Part shown: positions 37,419 to 46,015 of the stretch, piece by piece
How positions within the stretch are numbered: position 1 is the stretch's first letter
How the letters are laid out: every line of letters begins with the position of its first letter
Source: Duganella sp. 1224
GTDB taxonomy: Bacteria > Pseudomonadota > Gammaproteobacteria > Burkholderiales > Burkholderiaceae_D
DNA: 64,000 nucleotides
Assembly (NCBI RefSeq): GCF_013408245.1
Contig: NZ_JACBYS010000007.1
Span: 215,877-279,876, forward strand
Direction: 5' to 3'
The notes under the pieces: model-generated
The model's input: only the letters and a program-made list of their open reading frames with translations
Told to the model about the DNA's origin: nothing
Databases searched by the model: none
Position numbers and translations under genes: made by a program

Positions 37419-38042
37419 TTAACGCGAGTACAGTTCGACGATCAGCGATTCGTTGACGTCAGCAGCGATCTCGTTGCGCTCTGGCAGCGACTTGAAGGTG
37501 CCTTCCATCTTCTTGGCGTCCACCGACACCCAGGCTGGCATGCCGACTTGTTCGGCCAGCGACAGCGCTTCCAGGATACGGGTCTGCTTCTTGGCCTTTT
37601 CGCGCACGGCGATGACGTCGCCGACCTTGACCGCGTACGAAGCGATGTTGACGACATTGCCGTTCACGGTGAAGGCCTTGTGCGAGACCAGCTGGCGCGC
37701 TTCGGCGCGGGTCGAGCCGAAGCCCATGCGGTAGGCGACGTTGTCCAGGCGGGCTTCCAGCAGCTTCAGCAGGGTTTCGCCGGTGTTGCCCTTGCGGCGG
37801 TCGGCTTCAGCGAAGTAGCGACGGAACTGACGTTCCAGCACGCCGTACATACGCTTGACTTTTTGCTTTTCGCGCAGCTGGTTGCCGTAGTCCGAGGTGC
37901 GGGCGCCCGATTTCACGCCGTGCTGACCTGGCTTGACGTCCAGTTTGCATTTGCTGTCCAGCGAGCGGCGCGCGCTCTTCAGGAACAGGTCGGTGCCTTC
38001 ACGGCGGGAGAGTTTTGCTTTTGGTCCGATATAACGTGCCAC
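37419..38042 (-). CDS. rpsD: 30S ribosomal protein S4
   Basis: The 207-residue protein (E. coli 206) starts at GTG 38040-38042 with AAGGAAA upstream. It reads MARYIGPKAKLSRREGTDLF and contains the S4 RNA-binding domain (RLDNVAYRMGFGSTRAEARQLV). It is a primary 16S rRNA binder and, in E. coli, the translational repressor of the alpha operon. The 191-base gap to rpsK is long for this operon and holds small hairpins (for example GTCTGTT/AACAGAC). Confidence 0.97.
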   Translation of the reverse strand: MARYIGPKAKLSRREGTDLFLKSARRSLDSKCKLDVKPGQHGVKSGARTSDYGNQLREKQKVKRMYGVLERQFRRYFAEADRRKGNTGETLLKLLEARLDNVAYRMGFGSTRAEARQLVSHKAFTVNGNVVNIASYAVKVGDVIAVREKAKKQTRILEALSLAEQVGMPAWVSVDAKKMEGTFKSLPERNEIAADVNESLIVELYSR

Positions 38043-38233
38043 GGTGCTTTCCTTTGTTGTGTGATGACGTCCCAACCGCAGGCGCGGTTGAACGCTAGTC
38101 TGGTCTGCATATGAGCCAGACGTGGCTGGAGTCTGTTGAAAACAGACGACAATAGCCGGGCAGTATAGCCGTTACCAGCTTCCTGCACCAGCCTTATTGT
38201 GTAACAGCGTTGCCGGCAGAACCGGCGAGGCCA

Positions 38234-38638
38234 TTAGATACGACGACGCTTTGGAGGGCGGCAGCCGTTGTGTGGCACTGGCGTCACGTCCTGGATCTCG
38301 GTGATCTTGATGCCCAGGTTGTTCAGCGCGCGCACAGCCGATTCACGGCCCGGGCCTGGGCCCTTGATACGCACTTCCAGGTTCTTCACGCCGCATTCGA
38401 TCGCGACTTTACCAGCGGCTTCCGCAGCCACCTGCGCCGCGAACGGGGTCGATTTACGCGAACCCTTGAAGCCAGCACCACCCGAGGTCGCCCACGACAG
38501 CGCATTGCCCTGACGGTCGGTGATGGTGATGATGGTGTTGTTGAAGGAAGCGTGAACGTGGGCGATACCCTCGACCACGTTCTTCTTGACCTTCTTGCGT
38601 ACGCGCGCTGCTGCTGCGCTGCTTTGTTGCTTAGCCAT
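38234..38638 (-). CDS. rpsK: 30S ribosomal protein S11
   Basis: The 134-residue protein (E. coli 129) has the basic N-terminus AKQQSSAAAARVRKKVKKN and the conserved GPGPGRESAVRALNNLGIKI and DVTPVPHNGCRPPKRRR segments. It lines the mRNA exit platform near the 3' end of 16S rRNA. It follows rpsM by 14 bases. Confidence 0.98.
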   Translation of the reverse strand: MAKQQSSAAAARVRKKVKKNVVEGIAHVHASFNNTIITITDRQGNALSWATSGGAGFKGSRKSTPFAAQVAAEAAGKVAIECGVKNLEVRIKGPGPGRESAVRALNNLGIKITEIQDVTPVPHNGCRPPKRRRI

Positions 38639-38652
38639 GTGATTTCCCTAGA

Positions 38653-39018
38653 TTATTTCTTGAGCGATTGAGCGGCTTTGCGCGGGCCCTTGCGGGTACG
38701 TGCATTGGTGCGGGTGCGCTGGCCGCGGACCGGCAGGCCCTTGCGGTGACGCATACCACGGTAGCAACCCAGATCCATCAAACGCTTGATGTTCATGGAC
38801 AGTTCGCGGCGCAGGTCGCCTTCGACGATGAATTTTGCCACTTCATCGCGCAGCTTTTCCAGTTCGCTGTCGTCCAGGTCCTTGACCTTTTTATCGGTCG
38901 CAATGCCCGTTTGCGCGCAGATGAACTTCGCGCGTGGGCGGCCTACACCGTAGATGGCCGTCAGGCCGATAACGGTGTGCTGGTGATTTGGGATATTAAC
39001 CCCTGCAATACGTGCCAT
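38653..39018 (-). CDS. rpsM: 30S ribosomal protein S13
   Basis: The 121-residue protein (E. coli 118) starts MARIAGVNIPNHQHTVIGL and ends with the basic tail RGQRTRTNARTRKGPRK that reaches the P-site tRNA. It forms intersubunit bridges in the 30S head. It is the first ribosomal gene of the alpha-operon portion, 27 bases after rpmJ. Confidence 0.98.
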   Translation of the reverse strand: MARIAGVNIPNHQHTVIGLTAIYGVGRPRAKFICAQTGIATDKKVKDLDDSELEKLRDEVAKFIVEGDLRRELSMNIKRLMDLGCYRGMRHRKGLPVRGQRTRTNARTRKGPRKAAQSLKK

Positions 39019-39045
39019 TCGTTATTCCTCGATAAATAACGGTTA

Positions 39046-39159
39046 TTAACCTTGACGCTGTTTGTGACGTGGTTCGACGCAGATTACGCGAACAACGCCC
39101 TTGCGCTTGATGATCTTGCAGTTGCGGCAGATCCGCTTGACTGAGGCGTTAACTTTCAT
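39046..39159 (-). CDS. rpmJ: 50S ribosomal protein L36
   Basis: A 37-residue frame reads MKVNASVKRICRNCKIIKRK and continues to a stop at 39046. The zinc ligands Cys11, Cys14, Cys27 and His32 are present, so this is the zinc-binding (C+) form. It is the smallest ribosomal protein and sits at the base of the L7/L12 stalk. It lies between infA and rpsM, the usual position. Confidence 0.97.
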   Translation of the reverse strand: MKVNASVKRICRNCKIIKRKGVVRVICVEPRHKQRQG

Positions 39160-39194
39160 GATGAACTCTCTTCTAAAGGTTCGATTATCTAAAT

Positions 39195-39413
39195 TTACTT
39201 GGTCCGGAACACGATGCGGGCGCGGGACAGGTCGTAAGGTGTCAGTTCAACCGTCACCTTATCGCCAGGCAGGATGCGGATATAGTTCATCCGCATTTTA
39301 CCTGAAATATGCCCGAGCACCACGTGCCCGTTTTCCAGCTTTACTCGAAATGTTGCATTAGGGAGATTTTCCAGGATCTCGCCCTGCATCTGTATGACGT
39401 CGTCTTTTGCCAT
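39195..39413 (-). CDS. infA: Translation initiation factor IF-1
   Basis: The 72-residue OB-fold protein (E. coli 72) reads MAKDDVIQMQGEILENLPNA and includes GHISGKMRMNYIRILPGDKV. It binds the 30S A site during initiation. It lies 20 bases after secY and 35 before rpmJ. Confidence 0.98.
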   Translation of the reverse strand: MAKDDVIQMQGEILENLPNATFRVKLENGHVVLGHISGKMRMNYIRILPGDKVTVELTPYDLSRARIVFRTK

Positions 39414-39433
39414 TCGGTATGTTGAAACCGCGC

Positions 39434-40768
39434 TTATCGCGTCGGAATTCCGCCTTTGAAGTTTGCTTTGCGCAGCAGCGATTCATATTGCTGCGACATC
39501 ACGTAGTTTTGTACTTGGGCCATGAAGTCCATGGTCACAACCACAATAATCAACAGAGATGTACCGCCGAAATAGAACGGTACCTTCCACTCGGCTTGCA
39601 TGAATTCCGGCAACAAACACACCAGAGTGATGTAGATGGCGCCAGCCAGTGTCAATCGCGTCAGGATCTTGTCGATGTAGCGGGCAGTCTGCTCACCGGG
39701 ACGGATCCCTGGCACAAAGGCCCCGCTCTTCTTCAAGTTATCCGCTGTTTCCTTGCTGTTGAAGACCAGCGCTGTATAGAAGAAACAGAAAAACACGATC
39801 GCAATGGCGTTCAACAGTGCGTGGATGGGCTCGCCTGGCCCCATCGATGCTGCCAAATCTTTCAGGAACCGGACCGCCGGGTTGGCCGTGTCGGCGCCCG
39901 TGGTAAACCAGCCCACGATCGTGGCCGGGAACAAGATAATCGACGAAGCGAAGATCGGTGGGATCACGCCGGCCATGTTCAGCTTCAATGGCAGGTGCGA
40001 CGTTTGTCCACCGTAAATCTTGTTACCCACCTGGCGTTTCGCATAGTTGACCAGGATCTTGCGTTGGCCCCGTTCCACAAACACCACCAGGAACGTTACC
40101 GCCACCACCAGGACCATGATGATGATCGCCGACAGCGCGCCGATCGAGCCGTTGCTCACCGACTGGCCGAGGCCACCCAGTGCGCCCGGCAGACCGGCCG
40201 CGATCCCGGCGAAAATGATGATCGAGATGCCGTTACCGAGACCGCGCTCGGTAATCTGCTCGCCCAACCACATCACGAACATGGTGCCGGTCAACAGCGT
40301 CACGACCGTCACGAAACGGAAGGCATAACCTGGATCCAGCACCAGGCCTGCCTGCGACTCCAAGGCCACCGCGATGCCGAGCGCCTGGAACGCCGCCAGC
40401 ACCACCGTGAAATACCGGGTGTACTGCGTGATCTTGCGTCGGCCCGCTTCGCCTTCCTTCTTCAGCGCCTCCATCTGCGGCGACACGATCGACACCAACT
40501 GCATGATGATCGAGGCCGAGATGTACGGCGTGATACCCAGCGCAAACACCGTGAAGCGCGCGAGCGCGCCACCGCTGAACATGTTCAACATGCCCAGGAT
40601 GCCGCCCTCTTGCGACTTGAACAGCGCGGCCAATTGTACCGGATCGATCCCGGGGACCGGGATGTGAGCGCCGATACGATAAACCACCAATGCGCCAAGC
40701 AGGAACCAGAGCCGGCCCCAGGGGAAACCAGCTGCTGCACTTTTAGCCAATTGTGGATTAGTCGCCAA
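39434..40768 (-). CDS. secY: Preprotein translocase subunit SecY
   Basis: The 444-residue membrane protein (E. coli 443) has ten helices, with the plug/helix region LLGALVVYRIGAHIPVPGID at the start and the cytosolic loop FVERGQRKILVNYAKRQVG. It is the pore of the Sec translocon. It follows rplO by 30 bases. Confidence 0.98.
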   Translation of the reverse strand: MATNPQLAKSAAAGFPWGRLWFLLGALVVYRIGAHIPVPGIDPVQLAALFKSQEGGILGMLNMFSGGALARFTVFALGITPYISASIIMQLVSIVSPQMEALKKEGEAGRRKITQYTRYFTVVLAAFQALGIAVALESQAGLVLDPGYAFRFVTVVTLLTGTMFVMWLGEQITERGLGNGISIIIFAGIAAGLPGALGGLGQSVSNGSIGALSAIIIMVLVVAVTFLVVFVERGQRKILVNYAKRQVGNKIYGGQTSHLPLKLNMAGVIPPIFASSIILFPATIVGWFTTGADTANPAVRFLKDLAASMGPGEPIHALLNAIAIVFFCFFYTALVFNSKETADNLKKSGAFVPGIRPGEQTARYIDKILTRLTLAGAIYITLVCLLPEFMQAEWKVPFYFGGTSLLIIVVVTMDFMAQVQNYVMSQQYESLLRKANFKGGIPTR

Positions 40769-40798
40769 TTTTCGCTCCGATCAAGCTGTGTGCGGGGC

Positions 40799-41230
40799 TC
40801 AGGCTACCGAGCCGCCGGCGGCTTCGATGGCGGCTTTCGCGCCAGCGGTCACTTTCAGGCCCTTCAAGGTCACCGCTTTGGTGATCTCGCCCGAAGCGAT
40901 GACGCGCACGTCGCGTGCCAGCACGCTCAGTACGCCAGCTTGTTTCAGCACCAGGATGTCGACTTCGCCCACGGCCAGGTTGTTCAGGTCGGACAGACGC
41001 ACTTCAGCTTTGAAGGTGGCGTTGAGCGACTTGAAACCGCGCTTAGGCAGACGACGTTGCAGAGGCATCTGACCGCCTTCGAAGCCGACTTTGTGGAAGC
41101 CGCCCGAACGCGATTTCTGACCCTTGTGGCCGCGGCCCGCGGTTTTACCCAGGCCGGAGCCGATACCGCGGCCGACGCGGCGCTTGTAGTGCTTGGCGCC
41201 TTCGGCTGGTTGAATGGTATTCAGTTCCAT
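40799..41230 (-). CDS. rplO: 50S ribosomal protein L15
   Basis: The 143-residue protein (E. coli 144) starts at ATG 41228-41230 (MELNTIQPAEGAKHYKRRVG) and has the Gly-rich basic N-terminus RGIGSGLGKTAGRGHKGQKS. A longer frame upstream overlaps rpmD and is rejected. It is a late-assembly protein in the 50S core. Confidence 0.97.
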   Translation of the reverse strand: MELNTIQPAEGAKHYKRRVGRGIGSGLGKTAGRGHKGQKSRSGGFHKVGFEGGQMPLQRRLPKRGFKSLNATFKAEVRLSDLNNLAVGEVDILVLKQAGVLSVLARDVRVIASGEITKAVTLKGLKVTAGAKAAIEAAGGSVA

Positions 41231-41255
41231 GATTTCTCCGTGAGTAAGCCGGGGC

Positions 41256-41438
41256 TTACGCAACTACTTTAACGAGATACGACACTTTGTTGATCATGCC
41301 GCGTACCGATGGGGTGTCTTGCAGCTCGGCAACCGAGTTCACGCGACGCAGGCCCAGGCCCTTGACGGTGGCGCGGTGGTCTTGACGCGTGCCGATCAGG
41401 CCCTTGACCAGTTGTACTTTGACGGTTTTCGTAGTCAT
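41256..41438 (-). CDS. rpmD: 50S ribosomal protein L30
   Basis: The 60-residue protein (E. coli 59) begins MTTKTVKVQLVKGLIGTRQD and keeps LGLRRVNSVAELQDTPSVRG. ATG 41436-41438 is chosen because GGTGAAC lies about five bases upstream; the longer frame overlaps rpsE. It binds 5S/23S rRNA. Confidence 0.97.
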   Translation of the reverse strand: MTTKTVKVQLVKGLIGTRQDHRATVKGLGLRRVNSVAELQDTPSVRGMINKVSYLVKVVA

Positions 41439-41448
41439 GTGGTTCACC

Positions 41449-41967
41449 TTAACCCAGGATCTCTTCCACCGACTTGCCGCGTTTGGCGGCGACATCGGCA
41501 GGAGTGTGCAGTTTGGCCAGGCCGTCCAGCGTGGCGCGGACCAGGTTGTATGGGTTGCTCGAACCGGTGGACTTGGCGACCACGTCGGTCACGCCCATCA
41601 CTTCGAAGATCGCGCGCATCGCGCCGCCAGCGATCACGCCGGTACCCGGCTTGGCCGGCGACATCATCACCTTGGAGGCGCCGTGGCGGCCCATCACGGT
41701 GTGGTGCAGGGTGCCGTTCTTCAGCGGCACCTTGATCAGGTTGCGGCGGGCTTCTTCCATTGCCTTTTGCACACCGACTGGTACCTCTTTCGACTTGCCC
41801 TTGCCCATGCCGATGCGGCCATCGCCGTCACCGACCACGGTCAGCGCGGCGAAGCCCATGATACGACCACCCTTGACCACCTTGGTCACGCGGTTGATCG
41901 CGATCATTTTTTCGCGCATGCCATCATCCGGCTTGTCGCTTGCCATTTTTGCTTGCATTTTTGCCAT
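41449..41967 (-). CDS. rpsE: 30S ribosomal protein S5
   Basis: The 172-residue protein (E. coli 167) has the RNA-binding segment RVTKVVKGGRIMGFAALTVV and the VGDGDGRIGMGKGKSKEVP loop implicated in decoding fidelity and helicase activity. AAGGA lies about seven bases before the ATG. It follows rplR by 9 bases. Confidence 0.98.
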   Translation of the reverse strand: MAKMQAKMASDKPDDGMREKMIAINRVTKVVKGGRIMGFAALTVVGDGDGRIGMGKGKSKEVPVGVQKAMEEARRNLIKVPLKNGTLHHTVMGRHGASKVMMSPAKPGTGVIAGGAMRAIFEVMGVTDVVAKSTGSSNPYNLVRATLDGLAKLHTPADVAAKRGKSVEEILG

Positions 41968-41976
41968 GATCGTTCC

Positions 41977-42339
41977 TTAGAACTTCAGACCGGCTTCACG
42001 CGCGGCTTCTGCCAGCGCCTTCACACGGCCGTGATAACGGAAACCGGAACGGTCGAAGGCGACTTCGGTGATACCGGCTTTCAGTGCTTTTTCTGCTACG
42101 CGCTTGCCGACCAGTGCGGCGGCAGCGGCGTTGCCACCCTTGCCCGATTTGCCCGCCAGTTCAGCACGCACTTCCGCTTCCACGGTCGAGGCCGAAACCA
42201 GCACTTTGGCTTCCGGGGAGATCAGGTTCGCGTAGATGTGCAGGTTGGTGCGGTGTACCGACAGGCGGTTCACTTTCAGCTGCGCAATCTTGATCCGGGT
42301 TTGACGTCCGCGGCGCAGACGAGATTCTTTTTTATCCAT
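41977..42339 (-). CDS. rplR: 50S ribosomal protein L18
   Basis: The 120-residue protein (E. coli 117) has a basic N-terminus (MDKKESRLRRGRQTRIKIAQ) and the conserved C-terminal FDRSGFRYHGRVKALAEAAREAG. It binds 5S rRNA together with L5. It follows rplF by 13 bases. Confidence 0.98.
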   Translation of the reverse strand: MDKKESRLRRGRQTRIKIAQLKVNRLSVHRTNLHIYANLISPEAKVLVSASTVEAEVRAELAGKSGKGGNAAAAALVGKRVAEKALKAGITEVAFDRSGFRYHGRVKALAEAAREAGLKF

Positions 42340-42352
42340 CGTCAGCCCCTAA

Positions 42353-42886
42353 TTACTTCTTCTTGGTTTCTTTGATCTTAACCACTTCGTCCGAATAACG
42401 GACGCCCTTGCCCTTGTAAGGCTCCGGAGCGCGGTAAGCACGAACTTCGGCGGCCACCTGGCCCACTTTTTGACGGTCGATGCCTTTGATGACGATCTCG
42501 GTCGGGGTGGCGGTGGTCACGCTCACGCCTTCTGGCATGGCGTGCACGACCGGGTGCGAGAAGCCCAGCGACAGGTTCAGCTTGTCGCCCTGGGCCTGGG
42601 CCTTGTAGCCCACGCCAACCAGGTTCAGCTTTTTCTCGAAGCCCTTGGTCACGCCGGTCACCATGTTGTTGACCAGCGCGCGCAGCGTGCCGGACATGGC
42701 GTTGGCTTCGCGGCTGTCGTTGGACGGCTCGAAGCTCAGCGTGCCAGCGTTGTTTTCTACTTTAACCAGGCCGTTCAGGCTCTGGGTCAGGACGCCCAGC
42801 GGGCCCTTGACGGTGATCGCTTGTGCGGAGATGGCGACATCAGCGCCAGCTGGCACAGCGATAGGCATTTTAGCTACTCGGGACAT
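42353..42886 (-). CDS. rplF: 50S ribosomal protein L6
   Basis: The 177-residue protein (E. coli 177) begins MSRVAKMPIAVPAGADVAIS and ends EPYKGKGVRYSDEVVKIKE, with the two tandem L6 domains. It contacts the sarcin-ricin loop. It follows rpsH by 10 bases. Confidence 0.98.
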   Translation of the reverse strand: MSRVAKMPIAVPAGADVAISAQAITVKGPLGVLTQSLNGLVKVENNAGTLSFEPSNDSREANAMSGTLRALVNNMVTGVTKGFEKKLNLVGVGYKAQAQGDKLNLSLGFSHPVVHAMPEGVSVTTATPTEIVIKGIDRQKVGQVAAEVRAYRAPEPYKGKGVRYSDEVVKIKETKKK

Positions 42887-42896
42887 GTGTTACTCC

Positions 42897-43292
42897 TTAG
42901 GCCACGTAGCAAATCACTTCGCCGCCGACACCGGTAGCGCGTGCTTTACGGTCGGTCATGACGCCTTGTGGGGTCGATACAATCGCCACACCCAGACCAT
43001 TCATCACCGAAGGGATCTCGTCTTTGCCTTTGTAGACGCGCAGGCCCGGACGGGACACGCGCTCCAGGCGCTCAATGACGGGACGGCCGACATAATATTT
43101 CAAACCGATTTTCAGTTCCGACTTGCCACCGGCTTCGGCGACAGCGAAATCTTCAATGTAACCCTCGTCCTTGAGGACGTTGGCAATCGCCACTTTGACT
43201 TTCGACGATGGCATCGCCACGGTCGTTTTTTGCACGCCTTGAGCGTTGCGAATGCGGGTCAGCATATCGGCGATAGGATCGCTCATACTCAT
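42897..43292 (-). CDS. rpsH: 30S ribosomal protein S8
   Basis: The 131-residue protein (E. coli 130) reads MSMSDPIADMLTRIRNAQGV and ends in MTDRKARATGVGGEVICYVA. It is a primary 16S binder and, in E. coli, the repressor of the spc operon through an mRNA site near rplE. It follows rpsN by 14 bases. Confidence 0.98.
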   Translation of the reverse strand: MSMSDPIADMLTRIRNAQGVQKTTVAMPSSKVKVAIANVLKDEGYIEDFAVAEAGGKSELKIGLKYYVGRPVIERLERVSRPGLRVYKGKDEIPSVMNGLGVAIVSTPQGVMTDRKARATGVGGEVICYVA

Positions 43293-43306
43293 TGCTTATT
43301 CTCCTA

Positions 43307-43612
43307 TTACCAGCTAGCTTTGGTCATACCCGGGATTTCACCACGCATGGCGAATTCACGGAGCTTGATACGGCCCAGACCGAATTTACGGAAGGTGCCG
43401 CGCGGACGACCGGTGACCTGGCAGCGGTTGCGCTGGCGGGTCGGGGCCGAGTTACGTGGCAGCGCCTGCAGTTTCAGGCGCGCTTCGTAACGCTCTTCTT
43501 CCGACTTGGTCTGGTCATCGATGATGGCCTTCAGAGCGGCGCGCTTGGCGGCGAACTTGGCCACCAGGTCTGCGCGTTTCTGTTCACGGTTAATCAGTGC
43601 GAGTTTTGCCAT
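43307..43612 (-). CDS. rpsN: 30S ribosomal protein S14
   Basis: The 101-residue protein (E. coli 101) is the long zinc-free form: the region RNRCQVTGRPRGTFRKFGLG has only one cysteine. It ends EFAMRGEIPGMTKASW. It follows rplE by 6 bases. Confidence 0.98.
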   Translation of the reverse strand: MAKLALINREQKRADLVAKFAAKRAALKAIIDDQTKSEEERYEARLKLQALPRNSAPTRQRNRCQVTGRPRGTFRKFGLGRIKLREFAMRGEIPGMTKASW

Positions 43613-43618
43613 GATCTC

Positions 43619-44158
43619 TTAGTTCCTGAACGGGAATTTGAAGGCGGCGAGCAGAGCTTTCGCTTCGTCGTCGGTCTTAGCGGTGGTGGTGATCGAAATG
43701 TTCATGCCACGCAGCGCGTCGATCTTGTCGTACTCGATCTCAGGGAAGATGATCTGCTCTTTCACACCGATGTTGTAATTGCCACGGCCGTCGAAGGCCT
43801 TGCCATTCACACCGCGGAAGTCACGCACGCGCGGCAGGGCCACGGTGATGAAGCGGTCGAGGAACTCGTACATGCGGGCGCCGCGCAGGGTCACCATGGT
43901 GCCGATCGGGTAGCCTTCACGGATCTTGAAGCCCGCGATTGCCTTGCGGGCCTTGGTGGTCACCGGCTTCTGGCCGGCGATCTTGGTCAGGTCGCCGACA
44001 GCGTGCTCGAGGACCTTCTTGTCCGCGATCGCCTCGCCCACACCCATGTTCAGGGTGATCTTGGTCAGACGCGGAACTTCCATCACCGATTTGTAACCGA
44101 ATTTCGCGGTCAGGTCGGCGACGACCTTTTCTTTATAGAATTCTTGGAGACGTGCCAT
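43619..44158 (-). CDS. rplE: 50S ribosomal protein L5
   Basis: The 179-residue protein (E. coli 179) begins MARLQEFYKEKVVADLTAKF and has the P-site tRNA/5S rRNA-binding segment GAKPVTTKARKAIAGFKIRE (seen here as GQKPVTTKARKAIAGF). It bridges the 50S central protuberance to the 30S head. It follows rplX by 6 bases. Confidence 0.98.
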   Translation of the reverse strand: MARLQEFYKEKVVADLTAKFGYKSVMEVPRLTKITLNMGVGEAIADKKVLEHAVGDLTKIAGQKPVTTKARKAIAGFKIREGYPIGTMVTLRGARMYEFLDRFITVALPRVRDFRGVNGKAFDGRGNYNIGVKEQIIFPEIEYDKIDALRGMNISITTTAKTDDEAKALLAAFKFPFRN

Positions 44159-44164
44159 GATTTC

Positions 44165-44479
44165 TTAAGCCTTCACTACTTCGCCGGACGATTTAAAGAC
44201 GCGGACTTTTTTGCCGTCCACTTCCTTGAAACCCACACGGTCTGCCTTGCCAGTCGCAGCGTTGAACAACGCCACGTTGGACACGTGAATCGGCATGGTC
44301 TTATCGACGATACCACCTTGAACGCCAGTCATCGGGTTCGGCTTGGTTGCTTTCTTGGCAACGTTGACGCCTTCCACCACCACGTGGTCCGCGTCGACGC
44401 GACGCGACACCACACCGCGCTTGCCCTTGTCCTTACCGGCCAGAACGATGACTTCGTCGTTTTTACGAATCTTATCCAT
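44165..44479 (-). CDS. rplX: 50S ribosomal protein L24
   Basis: The 104-residue protein (E. coli 104) begins with a KOW motif (IRKNDEVIVLAGKDKGKRG). It starts 50S assembly and lies at the tunnel exit. It follows rplN by 10 bases. Confidence 0.98.
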   Translation of the reverse strand: MDKIRKNDEVIVLAGKDKGKRGVVSRRVDADHVVVEGVNVAKKATKPNPMTGVQGGIVDKTMPIHVSNVALFNAATGKADRVGFKEVDGKKVRVFKSSGEVVKA

Positions 44480-44489
44480 TACTGACTCC

Positions 44490-44858
44490 TTACAGTACTT
44501 CAGGTGCCAGGGACACGATCTTCATGAACTTCTCAGTGCGCAGTTCGCGGGTCACTGGTCCGAAGATACGGGTACCGATCGGCTCCAGCTTGGCGTTCAG
44601 CAGCACGGCGGCATTGCCGTCGAACTTCACCAGGGAACCGTCCTGGCGGCGCACACCCTTAGCGGTGCGCACTACCACGGCGTTGTAAATTTCACCTTTT
44701 TTGACACGGCCACGTGGCTGGGCAACCTTGACGGTTACCTTGATCACATCGCCAATGCCTGCATAACGGCGCTTGGAACCGCCCAACACCTTGATGCACA
44801 TGACTTCCTTGGCACCGGTGTTGTCGGCTACTTCGAGCCGGCTTTCAGTTTGAATCAT
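44490..44858 (-). CDS. rplN: 50S ribosomal protein L14
   Basis: The 122-residue protein (E. coli 123) begins MIQTESRLEVADNTGAKEVM and ends FMKIVSLAPEVL. It lies at the intersubunit interface beside L19. A 268-base gap with a terminator separates it from rpsQ, so this is probably the first gene of the spc transcription unit. Confidence 0.98.
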   Translation of the reverse strand: MIQTESRLEVADNTGAKEVMCIKVLGGSKRRYAGIGDVIKVTVKVAQPRGRVKKGEIYNAVVVRTAKGVRRQDGSLVKFDGNAAVLLNAKLEPIGTRIFGPVTRELRTEKFMKIVSLAPEVL

Positions 44859-45084
44859 AATATTCTCTTTCCCAACTTAAGCCGAAGAATCCACACAATG
44901 CGGACCTAACGGTCAGTCTTGGTCCCGCCAGAAGAGCCTGCTGGCCCCGCTGCTTGGGTGCTTGACCTTCGCCCTGCACTACTGACCGCACGGTTCAGCG
45001 TCTGTGGCCAGACACTTTGCGGCGTTACATGAACGAAGCCCACGAGTATTACATACAACTCGCGGGCTTGCAAGAACTAATTGC

Positions 45085-45115
45085 AAAACCCCGCCAAAAC
45101 CACGGTTCTGGCGGG
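45085..45115 (-). terminator. Rho-independent terminator after rpsQ
   Basis: CCCGCCA (45090-45096) pairs with TGGCGGG (45109-45115), extended inside by AACC/GGTT, and is followed on the minus strand by UUUUG. It falls 12 bases after the rpsQ stop. A second hairpin (AGCCCACGAGT/ACTCGCGGGCT, 45037-45068) lies further on without a U-run. The rest of the 44859-45126 gap has no visible gene; a leader with GGACC/GGTCC pairing (44909-44934) precedes rplN. I see no strong promoter for rplN. Confidence 0.75.
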
Positions 45116-45126
45116 CGTCCTGTCAA

Positions 45127-45393
45127 TTAAACGATTTGTGCGGCTTGCACCACACGGGTCACGGTCCATGCCTTCGTTTTGGAGATCGGGCGACCTTCCA
45201 CGATTTCCACCGTGTCACCGGCTTTCACCTGGTTGGTCTCGTCGTGGGCGTGGTACTTGGCCGAACGGACGATGATCTTGCCATACAGAGGGTGTTTCAC
45301 GTGACGTTCGATCAGAACGGTAACGGTCTTGTCCATCTTGTCGGACACAACTTTACCGATCAGCGTACGCTTCAGCTTGACTTGCTCGGTCAT
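45127..45393 (-). CDS. rpsQ: 30S ribosomal protein S17
   Basis: The 88-residue OB-fold protein (E. coli 84) begins MTEQVKLKRTLIGKVVSDKM and has the ERHVKHPLYGKIIVRSAKYH segment. It binds the 5' domain of 16S rRNA. It starts in a 4-base overlap with rpmC. Confidence 0.98.
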   Translation of the reverse strand: MTEQVKLKRTLIGKVVSDKMDKTVTVLIERHVKHPLYGKIIVRSAKYHAHDETNQVKAGDTVEIVEGRPISKTKAWTVTRVVQAAQIV

Positions 45394-45581
45394 TTTGCTT
45401 CCTTCGTGTTCATTACCGTTTTTACACGTGCGATATCGCGACGTACCTTCTTGAGCTGCGAAGTGTTGCTCAGCTGCTGCGTAGCGATTTGCATACGCAG
45501 GCCGAACTGGGCTTTCAGCAGATCGTTCAGCTCTTTCTGCAGAGCTGCCTGGTCTTTGCCGCGGAGTTCAGATGCTTTCAT
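45390..45581 (-). CDS. rpmC: 50S ribosomal protein L29
   Basis: The 63-residue protein (E. coli 63) begins MKASELRGKDQAALQKELND and ends in KKVRRDIARVKTVMNTKEAK, two helices flanking the tunnel exit where SRP and trigger factor dock. It follows rplP by 12 bases. Confidence 0.98.
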   Translation of the reverse strand: MKASELRGKDQAALQKELNDLLKAQFGLRMQIATQQLSNTSQLKKVRRDIARVKTVMNTKEAK

Positions 45582-45593
45582 GGTTCACTCCTG

Positions 45594-46013
45594 TTATTGA
45601 CCAACTTGGCGGACCACGAAGGTGGTCGCCAGTGGCAGTTTGGCAGCGGCCAGGCGGAATGCTTCGCGCGCCAGTTCTTCGGCGACGCCGTCCATCTCGT
45701 ACAGGACCTTGCCTGGGCGGATTTCAGCGACGTAGTACTCCGGGTTACCTTTACCGTTACCCATACGGACTTCAGCCGGCTTGTTCGAGATCGGCTTGTC
45801 CGGGAAGACGCGGATCCAGATCCGGCCGCCACGCTTGATGTGACGGGTCATGGCGCGACGGGCAGCTTCGATCTGACGGGCAGTGATGCGGCCGCGGGCC
45901 ACGGCCTTCAGGCCGAACTCGCCGAACGACACGTTGGTGCCGGTGGTGTGCGAAATGCCGGTGTTACGGCCTTTCTGCTCTTTGCGATACTTTCTGCGTG
46001 CTGGTTGCAGCAT
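45594..46013 (-). CDS. rplP: 50S ribosomal protein L16
   Basis: The 139-residue protein (E. coli 136) begins MLQPARRKYRKEQKGRNTGI and has the GRIWIRVFPDKPISNKPAEV core and the RMGNGKGNPEYYVAEIRPGK loop near the A-site tRNA. It follows rpsC by 2 bases. Confidence 0.98.
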   Translation of the reverse strand: MLQPARRKYRKEQKGRNTGISHTTGTNVSFGEFGLKAVARGRITARQIEAARRAMTRHIKRGGRIWIRVFPDKPISNKPAEVRMGNGKGNPEYYVAEIRPGKVLYEMDGVAEELAREAFRLAAAKLPLATTFVVRQVGQ

Positions 46014-46015
46014 GG

